Part shown: piece by piece, positions 7,769 through 16,535 of the stretch
How the letters are laid out: each line of letters begins with the position of its first letter
How positions within the stretch are numbered: the first letter of the stretch is position 1
Assembly: GCA_021107705.1 (NCBI GenBank)
Contig: JAIOSJ010000301.1
Coordinates: 1-34,560, forward strand
DNA length: 34,560 bases
DNA from: Thermoanaerobaculales bacterium
GTDB taxonomy: Bacteria; Acidobacteriota; Thermoanaerobaculia; Thermoanaerobaculales; Sulfomarinibacteraceae
Direction: 5' to 3'
Made by a program: the position numbers and the translations under genes
The notes under the pieces: model-generated
Seen by the model: the letters and a program-made list of their open reading frames with translations, nothing else
Told to the model about the DNA's origin: nothing
The model's database searches: none

Positions 7769-8692
7769 GTGAGTCACCCTGACGCCGCCGGCGTCGATTC
7801 AGGCCATGGCGCCGGCGAGACCTACAGTTTTGCCGTCGCCGGCATTGGGATCAGGATTCGCACACAGGGGTCGTCCTTTCGCCGGGAACCACGGCGGCAG
7901 GAGTTTGAGACGGTTGTGCAGGATCCTGACATAGGGCTGCGAGTGGGCCGTCGAGAGTTGGGGGCCGAGTCTCCTGGCGAGCTCGTCTTCGACTCGGGAA
8001 TGGTCTGGCGCCTCTACGATGAAGAGGGCGAACGGGTCTTCAGGTTCTTCTCGCCCCAAAGCGGTGCCGTTCCCTACAAGGAACTTCGCGTCGGGCGCGA
8101 TTATCGCGAGGGCGAAATCGTGCTCCATGAGCCATGGCAGGGTGTTGAGCTTCCGGATCCTCTGGAGTATCCCCTGGATGAGCTTCTGGTTGTTCATCGG
8201 CTGGGGCAGGGTCTGGGCGTTGAACTCCACGGTTGTGGAATCGTTGACGAGGCGGGTTTGGGCTGGCTCTTCGTCGGGCACTCCGGCGCCGGCAAGAGCA
8301 CCCTGGCGGCGCTCTGGGCCGAACGAGACGTCACGGTCCTCAGTGACGATCGGATCATCCTGCGAAAGACCGACGCCGGCATCCGGATGTTTGGAACCCC
8401 CTGGCATGGCGAGGCCGGTTTCGCCGTGGCGACCAGCGCACCACTTGCGGGAATCCTGATCGTCGAACACGGTCGCGGGAATGACATCGAGATCCTGACG
8501 CCGATTTCGACAGTCTCCGAGTTGATGGCGAGAGCCTTCGTGCCCTTTCACGAGCCGGAGGCACTCGAGACGGCCATCGACGTGCTTGGCGTTGCGGCAG
8601 CCGGTCTGCCGTGTTGCCGTTTTCGGTTCACACCCGACAGTTCCGCCATCGATCATCTCTCGAGTTGGATGCGGACGGTTACCGATGCCTGA
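7769..8692 (+). CDS. HPr kinase/phosphorylase-like P-loop protein
   Basis: VELHGCGIVDEAGLGWLFVGHSGAGKSTLAALWAERDVTVLSDDRIILRK: Walker A plus DDR motif typical of HprK-like proteins in peptide clusters. Confidence 0.8.
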   Translation: MSHPDAAGVDSGHGAGETYSFAVAGIGIRIRTQGSSFRREPRRQEFETVVQDPDIGLRVGRRELGAESPGELVFDSGMVWRLYDEEGERVFRFFSPQSGAVPYKELRVGRDYREGEIVLHEPWQGVELPDPLEYPLDELLVVHRLGQGLGVELHGCGIVDEAGLGWLFVGHSGAGKSTLAALWAERDVTVLSDDRIILRKTDAGIRMFGTPWHGEAGFAVATSAPLAGILIVEHGRGNDIEILTPISTVSELMARAFVPFHEPEALETAIDVLGVAAAGLPCCRFRFTPDSSAIDHLSSWMRTVTDA

Positions 8693-9242
8693 GCCTGTGG
8701 GACGCCTGCGGTTTCAACCGGTCTTGCGTGCTCTCTTGAACGACGGTCAGACCGTACGATTTGAAGCCCCCGGTCGAAGCATGCTGCCGACGATCCATGA
8801 TGGAGATTCCCTGGTGGTGGCACCGGTGGATCCGGCATCAATCAGTCGCGGTGACGTCATTGTCGTCGAGGGGCCGAATTGCGTTCGCGCACACCGGGTG
8901 GTGGGTGAAGGCGGTCGCAGCAGTGGCACCTTCCTCTTACGGGGTGATGCGCTGCTCCTCCGGGATGCCCCGGTTTCTCCAGAACGGGTCCTCGGCAGGG
9001 TTGCCGGGGTGGAACGTAACGGCCGTCGGTACGCGGTTCAGGGGCCGGTCGTTCGTGCAAGGGTTTTTCTGCGCCGGTCGCTGGTGGCCGTGCGCAGGTG
9101 TTTGCCGGATCCACGGCGGTGGTTTGACGGGGCTGGTTCCCGAAAGGGGCGCCCTGTCGGCGATGTTGTCTTAGGTCCAATAAGTCTCAACGAAGGCCGC
9201 AGGGACGGCGGCGCCCGAATTGACGGAGGTCGTAATGAGTAA
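8685..9242 (+). CDS. S24/S26 (signal peptidase I-like) peptidase
   Basis: VRFEAPGRSMLPTIHDGDSLVVAPVDPASISRGDVIVVEG...RAHRVVGEG...LLRGDALLLRD; Ser in SMLP, candidate His in AHRV. ATG overlaps the upstream stop by 8 nt. Confidence 0.8.
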   Translation: MPEPVGRLRFQPVLRALLNDGQTVRFEAPGRSMLPTIHDGDSLVVAPVDPASISRGDVIVVEGPNCVRAHRVVGEGGRSSGTFLLRGDALLLRDAPVSPERVLGRVAGVERNGRRYAVQGPVVRARVFLRRSLVAVRRCLPDPRRWFDGAGSRKGRPVGDVVLGPISLNEGRRDGGARIDGGRNE

Positions 9243-9297
9243 TGCAACGACGACACGGACTATGTCTCTCGACTCAGTTACAAGGGGTGGGGGGAAG

Positions 9298-12200
9298 ATG
9301 CGTTCACTCATTGTGTTGACCTCGATCGTGGCGCTTGTGATGAGCGCAGGCGTTGTGTTGGCGGATGATACGGATGTCCAATACGATACGTCCTCCGACA
9401 GCAAAACCGGATCCACGGCGGCCCACACTTTGTCGTGGTCCACCCACACCGTGGCCAACGAGAGCAACCGGTTCATGACGGTTGGCATAAGCTTGAATCA
9501 CGACACAACGACGGACGATCCGATTACGGTGGGGTCCGTGACGTGGATTGTCGGGGCCACCAAGCAGGGCTTCGGCGTCAAGCAGGCCGAGAGTTCAACG
9601 ACGGGTACCGACGCAGTGCGTGCCGAGATCTGGTCCCTTCTTGCGCCGACCACCGGATCCGGGACCGTCAAGGTCACGCTCAACAATATTTCGGTGAACG
9701 ATGAGATCATCGACACCTCGACTACGGGCAACACCGCAGTCAGCGCCGGCACCATTCACACTGGGCCGGACGGCAGCACGACGACCTTTTCTGATACCGA
9801 TGCTGCTGGATCCGCCCTGAGCACGCCCGTCGTACCCTCGTCGGTAACGATCTCTGCGACGGTGAGCAGCAGTACCGTTACCGCGACCGACGACGGAAGT
9901 GGAAACTTGACGGGAACCGGCGTCAGCTCAGGCTCCGTCAACTACAGCACCGGCGCCTGGAGCATCACATACACTACGGCGCCGGACAACTCCACGAACA
10001 TCACAGCTTCCTACAACCATGGAAAATACTCCTTCAGCGGGACCCTGGACGACTCGGAGGTGGAAACCCAATCGGTGACGATCACTGCGCAGGTGAACAG
10101 CAGCGCCGTATCGATCACGGATGACGGGAGCGGGAGCCTCTCGGGTACCAACGTCACCGGCACGATCACCTACTCATCGGGCGCGTGGACGTTGGAGTTC
10201 ACGCAAAGAGCGCCTGACAATGTAGATATCACTGCGGACTATCAGTGGCAGAACGTGGCCGATGTCATCGCGGGCGCGGTTTCGTTCTACAATGTCAACC
10301 AGACCAATCCGAGCACGAATGGTTCGGCAGGTGACGACACCGACACGACGCCGACCGTTTCGGTGACGACCGATGATCGGGATGCGGTTTTTGGCGTGGT
10401 CGCCACGACAGGTCCCGCCAATTCACTCACCAAAGCCTACAATCATATGACCGACCGATGGAATGACAACAACGGAACCGGCAGCACGGATACCAGGGCT
10501 GCAGGCTGTACGGCGCCGGGCGCTGATCCGAGCACCATCATTCGATGGACGCTGGGTGTGGCTCGTAAATCGGCCATCGCCGCAATCAACATTAAACCTA
10601 ACAACACCCCCACCGAAGCCCGCTTTGCGAAGGCCCGGGCCTTCGCGACGGAAGCCGGAACGCTGGTGACCTGGCGGACGGCTTACGAGGTTCACAATCT
10701 GGGCTTCAGGGTGTGGCGGGAAGACCAGCACGGGGAGCGTGTTCGGCTCAACCGGTCTCTCATCGCCGGGTCGGCACTGTTCGCCAGGCCGTCCACCGTG
10801 CTTAGCGTGGGGCGTTCCTACGTCTTCTGGGATGCCGAAGCCGTAGGAACATCCGACCGATACTGGTTGGAGGCGGTCGATCTGGACGGCAGTATTGAGC
10901 TGCACGGACCGTTCCTCTCCCAGCCGGTCTCCGGAGAGAAGCCGGTCCGGGACCTCGGCAATATGTCTTCGCTCAAGGCGCGGCGCCTGAGCAGTCCACC
11001 CGTGACCCAGCTGGGGCGGGATGCCTCGAAGACCAAGCTTTCCGTCAAGGCCCTTGGCGCCGGCGCGCGCAGTGGGGTTGGTCGAGCGGGCGATGCCTTT
11101 GGGCAGTGGCGCATGGCGGCGGCGCCGGTAGCCAAGATCCTGGTGGATCACGACGGATGGTATCGTGTGACCCGGGCCCAACTGGCTTCGGCGGGCTACG
11201 ATCCGGGACCCTCGGCGACGGCCCTTGTGCTGGTCAATCAGGGGCACGAAGAGCCCCTTCGGATCACCGGACTGAATGACGGTCGCCTCGACATGGAGGA
11301 CGCCATCGAGTTCTACGGGAGGGCCGTCGACACGCCGTTCACCGGTGTGAACGTCTACTGGCTCGGCGAGGGCCTACTCCCCGGGCGGCGCCTGAGCGAG
11401 GCGCCGGGGGACTCGGGGTTGGCCGAACCGGTCGCCACCTTCGCGGCGACGGTGACGCTGCAGGACCGCTCGCTCTACGTGGCGGCGGTGACCAACAACG
11501 GCGAGCGCGACAACTTCTACGGCCCGGTCGTCGGGTTCGATCCCCTGTCCCAGGTGCTCAATGTCGATGCACTGCCCCCCGAAGGCGCCCAGCAGCCTGC
11601 AATTCTGGAGATCGCGCTGCAAGGTGTGACGGCGGCGGATCATCTTATCGTGATCAGTTTTAATGATCATCAGCTTGACGAGATGGAGTTTTCGGGGAAC
11701 GAGAGCGCGGTGCAGACATTCCAGATCGATCCTTCGTGGCTGCGTCTGGGCGCCAACGAGGTCATTCTCGAGGCGCAAAACGGAGACCAGGATGTCAGTG
11801 TGACGGACTTCGGCAGTCTGACGTGGCAGCGTCCGTTCGTTGCCCATGGGAACCGTCTCGAGATGACGGCCCCACCGGGGGCGACCGTCCGGGTGAGTGG
11901 ATTCTCGGTGGGGGACATCCGTCTCTTTGACCTGTCCCACCGACATCAGCATGTCGCTATCCTCGGCGCGATCGGGCAAACCGGTGATCAAAGCTGGGCG
12001 ATCGAGGCCGTGCTCCCGGGCGTCGTTGGCGATGGTGATCGGCTTCTTTTGGCCGTGATCGACAGCGAGATCGAAGCGCCGGCCGGCCTCGAGAGCAACA
12101 GCCCGAGTTCGTGGAACACCGCGGACAACGGTGCGGCCATGGTGATCATTGCCCACTCCGACCTGCTGTCCTCGGCTCAGCGGCTTGCGGCCTACCGGAG

Positions 12201-13161
12201 TGCTCACGGCGTCTCCACGGTGGTGGTGGACGTTGCCGATCTGTACGACGAATTCTCGTGGGGGATCAAGGATTCCGAGGCCCTTCGTGTCTTCCTGAAG
12301 AGGGCCTCCGCAGTCTGGGAGAGCGTTCCGGGCTACGTCCTGCTGATGGGAGACGCCAGCGTCGATCCCAGGAACTACCTGGGCTTTGGGGACCGAGACC
12401 TCGTGCCGACGAAGATCCTGGCCACCAATCTCCTCAAGACCGCGAACGACGACTGGTTTGCGGACCTGGATGGGGACGGCTTGGCGAATCTGGCGGTGGG
12501 CCGCCTGCCGGCGGGAACGCCGCATGAAGCTGAAGCGATGGTCAACAAGATCATCGGTTATGAGCAGGAGGCGCCGGGCGCGTGGGTCAAAGACCTCACC
12601 CTGGTCGTCGACGCCGTGACGGGGGACTTCGACTTTGGGGTCGCCGTCGATGCTCTGGAAGCCCTGATTCCGAGCACTCTCGAGGCCGACCGGATCGACT
12701 TCGGTGAGATGGAGCAAGATACGGCCCGTCAGCTCATTCTGGACGCCTTCGAAGCAGGCCGGTTGCTCGTGAACTACGACGGGCACGGTTCCCAGGCGGT
12801 CTGGGTCTCCGACGATGTCTTCGGGAATGCGGACGCCCTGAGCCTCGGAAACGGCTTCAAGCTTCCGCTGGTCGTTGCCATGAACTGCCTCAACGGCCTG
12901 TTCCATGACGTTTACCAGGACAGCCTGGCCGAGGCTCTTCTCAAGAATCCGGACGGCGGCGCCGTGATGGTCTGGGCCTCCTCGGCTTTGACCGATCCCA
13001 CGGGACAAGACCTGATGAATCGGGATCTCTACCGGTCGTTGTTCGGGGGCGCCTCTCCGACGGTCGGCGACGCCGTGATAGCGGCCAAGGCCAACGTCAC
13101 CGATCAGGACACCCGGGACACCTGGATCCTGTTCGGGGATCCCAGTATGCATCTGAGATAA
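9298..13161 (+). CDS. Large secreted C25 (gingipain-like) cysteine peptidase with tandem beta domains
   Basis: Signal peptide MRSLIVLTSIVALVMSAGVVLADD. C-terminal C25 features: YVLLMGDASVDPRNYL, DDWFADLDGDGLANLAVGRLPA, catalytic-type His in LLVNYDGHGS and Cys in VVAMNCLNGLF; ends WILFGDPSMHLR. Confidence 0.88.
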   Translation: MRSLIVLTSIVALVMSAGVVLADDTDVQYDTSSDSKTGSTAAHTLSWSTHTVANESNRFMTVGISLNHDTTTDDPITVGSVTWIVGATKQGFGVKQAESSTTGTDAVRAEIWSLLAPTTGSGTVKVTLNNISVNDEIIDTSTTGNTAVSAGTIHTGPDGSTTTFSDTDAAGSALSTPVVPSSVTISATVSSSTVTATDDGSGNLTGTGVSSGSVNYSTGAWSITYTTAPDNSTNITASYNHGKYSFSGTLDDSEVETQSVTITAQVNSSAVSITDDGSGSLSGTNVTGTITYSSGAWTLEFTQRAPDNVDITADYQWQNVADVIAGAVSFYNVNQTNPSTNGSAGDDTDTTPTVSVTTDDRDAVFGVVATTGPANSLTKAYNHMTDRWNDNNGTGSTDTRAAGCTAPGADPSTIIRWTLGVARKSAIAAINIKPNNTPTEARFAKARAFATEAGTLVTWRTAYEVHNLGFRVWREDQHGERVRLNRSLIAGSALFARPSTVLSVGRSYVFWDAEAVGTSDRYWLEAVDLDGSIELHGPFLSQPVSGEKPVRDLGNMSSLKARRLSSPPVTQLGRDASKTKLSVKALGAGARSGVGRAGDAFGQWRMAAAPVAKILVDHDGWYRVTRAQLASAGYDPGPSATALVLVNQGHEEPLRITGLNDGRLDMEDAIEFYGRAVDTPFTGVNVYWLGEGLLPGRRLSEAPGDSGLAEPVATFAATVTLQDRSLYVAAVTNNGERDNFYGPVVGFDPLSQVLNVDALPPEGAQQPAILEIALQGVTAADHLIVISFNDHQLDEMEFSGNESAVQTFQIDPSWLRLGANEVILEAQNGDQDVSVTDFGSLTWQRPFVAHGNRLEMTAPPGATVRVSGFSVGDIRLFDLSHRHQHVAILGAIGQTGDQSWAIEAVLPGVVGDGDRLLLAVIDSEIEAPAGLESNSPSSWNTADNGAAMVIIAHSDLLSSAQRLAAYRSAHGVSTVVVDVADLYDEFSWGIKDSEALRVFLKRASAVWESVPGYVLLMGDASVDPRNYLGFGDRDLVPTKILATNLLKTANDDWFADLDGDGLANLAVGRLPAGTPHEAEAMVNKIIGYEQEAPGAWVKDLTLVVDAVTGDFDFGVAVDALEALIPSTLEADRIDFGEMEQDTARQLILDAFEAGRLLVNYDGHGSQAVWVSDDVFGNADALSLGNGFKLPLVVAMNCLNGLFHDVYQDSLAEALLKNPDGGAVMVWASSALTDPTGQDLMNRDLYRSLFGGASPTVGDAVIAAKANVTDQDTRDTWILFGDPSMHLR

Positions 13162-13302
13162 CCCGACGGCGGGCCGGAACCGAAGTTCCTCGAGTTCGTT
13201 CGCTACGAAGGCGTTGACGGCCGTGTAGCGAATTTAAAAGGGACATCTGTTTTATTCTTGATCCGTGACCACGAGCGGCGTCGATTGGTTGCAGCTTCGG
13301 CC

Positions 13303-13411
13303 GGTGAGATATGCGGGTTAGCCATCGAGCAAGAAGTATGGACGAGAACCGTGGCCCTCGTCCATAGCTGCTGATCAATGCCCTACACCCTCCTAGCCCG
13401 CATGTCTCACC
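13303..13411. repeat. Candidate MITE/REP-like element: inverted repeat cores flanking an internal hairpin
   Basis: ggtgagatatgcgggttag (13303-13321) and ctagcccgcatgtctcacc (13393-13411) in opposite orientation; internal stem tatggacgag/ctcgtccata (13337-13366). Confidence 0.65.
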
Positions 13412-13540
13412 GGGTTTCGTCTCGAGGACGGCGCATCGTCGTCCGCAGCAGGAAGCGATCCGCGGTCATTCGACGGGTGTGCCTCTGGGCACGGTCAAGC
13501 TGATCACTGACAGCCCCACAACTCCCGGCTCCACCGGTTT

Positions 13541-14260
13541 CTATCGTTTGACGCCGGACTTCAGAAGAAGGGTTTTAGGATTGAGGAGGATATTGAGGTC
13601 GTTGTCGAGCATCTGCTGTTGGTCCTTGAGAACGTGCAGACGAATTCTGTTTTTGTGGGGATCGAGGCTGAAGGCGAGATCCACCTGATCTTCAAAACCT
13701 TCGGCCGGTAGTGGCAGGTATCCCGGCTTGGGATCGGGGCCGTCTCGGTGGGTTCGGCAGGCCATCCAGATCTCGGCGTCCATTTCGGCGCCCGTCGAGC
13801 GGAGGTCCTCCAGGTCGGAGGTCTCGAGTCCCTCGAACTTCACGCGGTCGAGAATGATGACCTGGGGTTTGAAGTCCATGGCGTTCTCGAGCAGGTCCAG
13901 TGCTTGGCGCAGCCGGTCGATGGTGAAGGATCCCCCGAAGTACGTGTGAATGTGGCGCCGCCTCTCCACGTCAAGCTGGATGGCCGCCCAGTGTTCGAGC
14001 TTTTTCTCTCGTCGCAGCATTTCCATAAGGAGGTCGTCATACCAACCACGCACTTTGTCGACGGTGCGTTCGAGAGAGATGTGGAGGACCTTCTGGCCGG
14101 AGAGAAGAGCATCGATGCCGATGCCGACGATGAAGGCGGTCTTGCCCACGCCCGCACGGCCCATGACGAGGGCGAGTTTTCCGGGCCCCGGTCCGGGGTA
14201 ACCGTCCCGCTCGAGAAGAGTCCTCGGCGAGCGACGCAGTTCAAACATCAGATTGGTCAT
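13541..14260 (-). CDS. RecA/DnaB-like P-loop ATPase
   Basis: KLALVMGRAGVGKTAFIVGIGIDALLSGQKVLHISLE (Walker A), PQVIILDRVKFEG (Walker B-like), AEIWMACRTHR. ATG overlaps the fusA TAA by 1 nt. Confidence 0.72.
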   Translation of the reverse strand: MTNLMFELRRSPRTLLERDGYPGPGPGKLALVMGRAGVGKTAFIVGIGIDALLSGQKVLHISLERTVDKVRGWYDDLLMEMLRREKKLEHWAAIQLDVERRRHIHTYFGGSFTIDRLRQALDLLENAMDFKPQVIILDRVKFEGLETSDLEDLRSTGAEMDAEIWMACRTHRDGPDPKPGYLPLPAEGFEDQVDLAFSLDPHKNRIRLHVLKDQQQMLDNDLNILLNPKTLLLKSGVKR

Positions 14261-16347
14261 TATTCGTCCTCCTCATCGGACTTGCCGCCGTACTCTTTCA
14301 AGAGTTCGTCGGAAACCTCTCGCGGAACCGGTGCGTAGCGTGCAAATTCCATTGTGAACTCAGCCTTGCCCTGGGTGGCAGATCGAAGAACGGTTGAGTA
14401 TCCGAACATTTCCGCGAGTGGGACATCACCGTCCACACGGGTGAAGCCGCCGTCTTCGGTCGATCCGGCGATCACACCGCGGCGCTGCATGAGAGAGCGA
14501 TAGATGGCGCCCTGAAACTCACCTGGACCCTCTACGGAGACTCGCATCAGAGGCTCGAGGATTCTCGGTTTGGCCCGCCGATAGGTTTCCCTGTGCGCTG
14601 CCCGGCAGGCAGTTTGGAAGGCCATGTCGGATGAATCGACGGCATGAGAATTTCCGTCTTCAAGAACGGCTCGAAGACCGACGACGGGAAAGCCGATGAG
14701 ACCGCCCTTCTGCATCGGAGCTTTGAAACCCTTCTCACAGGCTGAGATGAATTCAGTTGGGATCGAACCGCCACGGACCTTGTTGACGAATTCGTATTCG
14801 CCCTCTTCATAGGGTTCGATGTATCCGATGACCCTTGCGTATTGACCCGATCCGCCGGTCTGTTTTTTGTGTGTGTAGTCGAAATCGGCTCGCCGGGAGA
14901 CTGCTTCTCGGTAGGCTACCTGGGGCGCTCCGGTCTCCACTTCGGCACTGTATTCGCGCCGCATACGTTCAACATAGACCTCCAGATGCAGTTCGCCCAT
15001 GCCGGAGATGATCGTTTCGCCGCTATCCTGGTCGAGGCCGACTCGAAAGGTCGGGTCCTCCTTGGTAAAGCGCGAAAGGGCCTTGCCCATGTTGGCCTGT
15101 GCTTTCGTGTCGATCGGAGTCACCGAAAGAGAGATGACCGGTTCGGGTACGTACATTGAGGTCATCGCCAGTCTCGGTCCGGGTCCGACGAAGGTGTCGC
15201 CGGTGTGGCAGTCGATTCCGAAGAGACCGACGATGTCTCCCGCGTCACCGCTGCCGATGTCTTCCATTTTGTCCGCGTGCATGCGGACCAGACGCCCGAT
15301 CTTGATCTTCTTGCCGGTTCGGGTTTGAATTACGGTGTCACCCTTGGACAGCGCGCCCTGGTAGACCCGTAGGAAGGTCAGCTGACCGTAGCGGCCTTCG
15401 TCGAGTTTGAAGACATAGGCAACGATCTGCTTGGTGGGATCGGAATCCAGTACAACCGCGGTATTGTCATCATCCAGATCCACCGCCTCGATCGGGATGT
15501 CGGTTGGGCAGGGAAGGATGTGATTGACCGCATCCATCAGGGGCTGGATACCTTTGTTCTTGTATGCGGAACCCATCAGGACAGGGACCAACTCGAGGTC
15601 AATCACTCCCTTTCGGATTGCATCGTAGATGAGTTCGGGAGTCGCCTGATCCTCCAGTGCCGCCTCCATTAGTTCATCAGAGAACATGCTTGCGGCATCG
15701 ATCATTTCGGCGCGGGCATCCTCAGCATCCGCCAACATGCCCGCCGGAATATCGGTGACCTCGACCTGTTCACCGGCCTCACCTCGGAAATAGAGGGCCT
15801 TCATTTCGATGAGGTCGATGACACCCTCGAATTTTTCCTCGAGCCCGATCGGCAGCTGCAGGAGGACGGAGTTTAATCCGAGTTTGTCCCGCAATGAAGT
15901 GGCCACACGCTGGGGATTGGCGCCCGTCCGGTCACATTTGTTGACGAAGGCGATGCGTGGAACCTTGTAGCGCTTCATCTGCCGATCGACGGTGATGGAC
16001 TGAGACTGCACGCCGGCAACCGCGCAGAGCACGAGGATCGCCCCATCGAGGACCCGCAGCGCTCGCTCGACTTCGATGGTGAAGTCGACGTGGCCCGGTG
16101 TGTCGATGATGTTGATGTGGTGACCCTTCCACTCGACATAGGTCGAAGCCGAGGTGATTGTGATGCCTCGCTCACGTTCGAGTTCCATGTGATCCATGGT
16201 TGCCCCGACTCCGTCCTTACCGCGCACGTCGTGGATCGCATGAATCTTCTGCGTATAGAAGAGGATCCGTTCGGTCAACGTGGTCTTCCCGGAGTCAATG
16301 TGTGCCGAGATGCCGATGTTCCGTATTCGTTGAATGTCGATACTCAT
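14260..16347 (-). CDS. fusA: Elongation factor G (spdEFG1/mitochondrial EFG1-like type)
   Basis: [95 protein letters not shown]. 695 aa. Confidence 0.95.
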   Translation of the reverse strand: MSIDIQRIRNIGISAHIDSGKTTLTERILFYTQKIHAIHDVRGKDGVGATMDHMELERERGITITSASTYVEWKGHHINIIDTPGHVDFTIEVERALRVLDGAILVLCAVAGVQSQSITVDRQMKRYKVPRIAFVNKCDRTGANPQRVATSLRDKLGLNSVLLQLPIGLEEKFEGVIDLIEMKALYFRGEAGEQVEVTDIPAGMLADAEDARAEMIDAASMFSDELMEAALEDQATPELIYDAIRKGVIDLELVPVLMGSAYKNKGIQPLMDAVNHILPCPTDIPIEAVDLDDDNTAVVLDSDPTKQIVAYVFKLDEGRYGQLTFLRVYQGALSKGDTVIQTRTGKKIKIGRLVRMHADKMEDIGSGDAGDIVGLFGIDCHTGDTFVGPGPRLAMTSMYVPEPVISLSVTPIDTKAQANMGKALSRFTKEDPTFRVGLDQDSGETIISGMGELHLEVYVERMRREYSAEVETGAPQVAYREAVSRRADFDYTHKKQTGGSGQYARVIGYIEPYEEGEYEFVNKVRGGSIPTEFISACEKGFKAPMQKGGLIGFPVVGLRAVLEDGNSHAVDSSDMAFQTACRAAHRETYRRAKPRILEPLMRVSVEGPGEFQGAIYRSLMQRRGVIAGSTEDGGFTRVDGDVPLAEMFGYSTVLRSATQGKAEFTMEFARYAPVPREVSDELLKEYGGKSDEEDE

Positions 16348-16445
16348 ACTGTTCTTTCCCGCGCGATTCCGATTGATCGCACTATTCGACAAACTCCGGC
16401 ACGGAGGGAGGCGTAGGGCCTCGATCATGCCGGGGTTGGCACGAG

Positions 16446-16474
16446 AAGGTACAACCCAGCCAAAGATATGTCAA
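16446..16474 (-). promoter_or_regulatory. Candidate sigma70-type promoter for fusA
   Basis: On the minus strand: TTGACA-17 nt-TACCTT, about 100 nt upstream of the EF-G ATG. The -35 is perfect and the -10 weak. Confidence 0.45.
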
Positions 16475-16535
16475 TTCCGCCACCGAGAATTTAGCGAATT
16501 ATCGATATTCCGTTTGAGGGCCTGGGAGGTTCCCG

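Noticed and set aside
5789-9242. Coenzyme PQQ biosynthesis operon
   Set aside because: A PqqD-like protein and a radical SAM protein are present, but there is no PqqA-like Glu-Tyr precursor and no PqqB, PqqC or PqqF.
5789-9242. Lasso peptide cluster
   Set aside because: An HprK-like protein and an RRE protein are present, but no asparagine-synthetase-like cyclase or transglutaminase-like protease is seen, and a radical SAM enzyme is present instead.
10423-13152. Long antisense ORFs (274 and 592 aa) opposite the C25 peptidase
   Set aside because: The sense strand contains signal peptide and catalytic motifs; the antisense ORFs are compositional shadows.
13541-14260. Replicative helicase DnaB or KaiC
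   Set aside because: Only one short RecA-like domain with weak motif similarity and no N-terminal DnaB domain; left as a generic P-loop ATPase.
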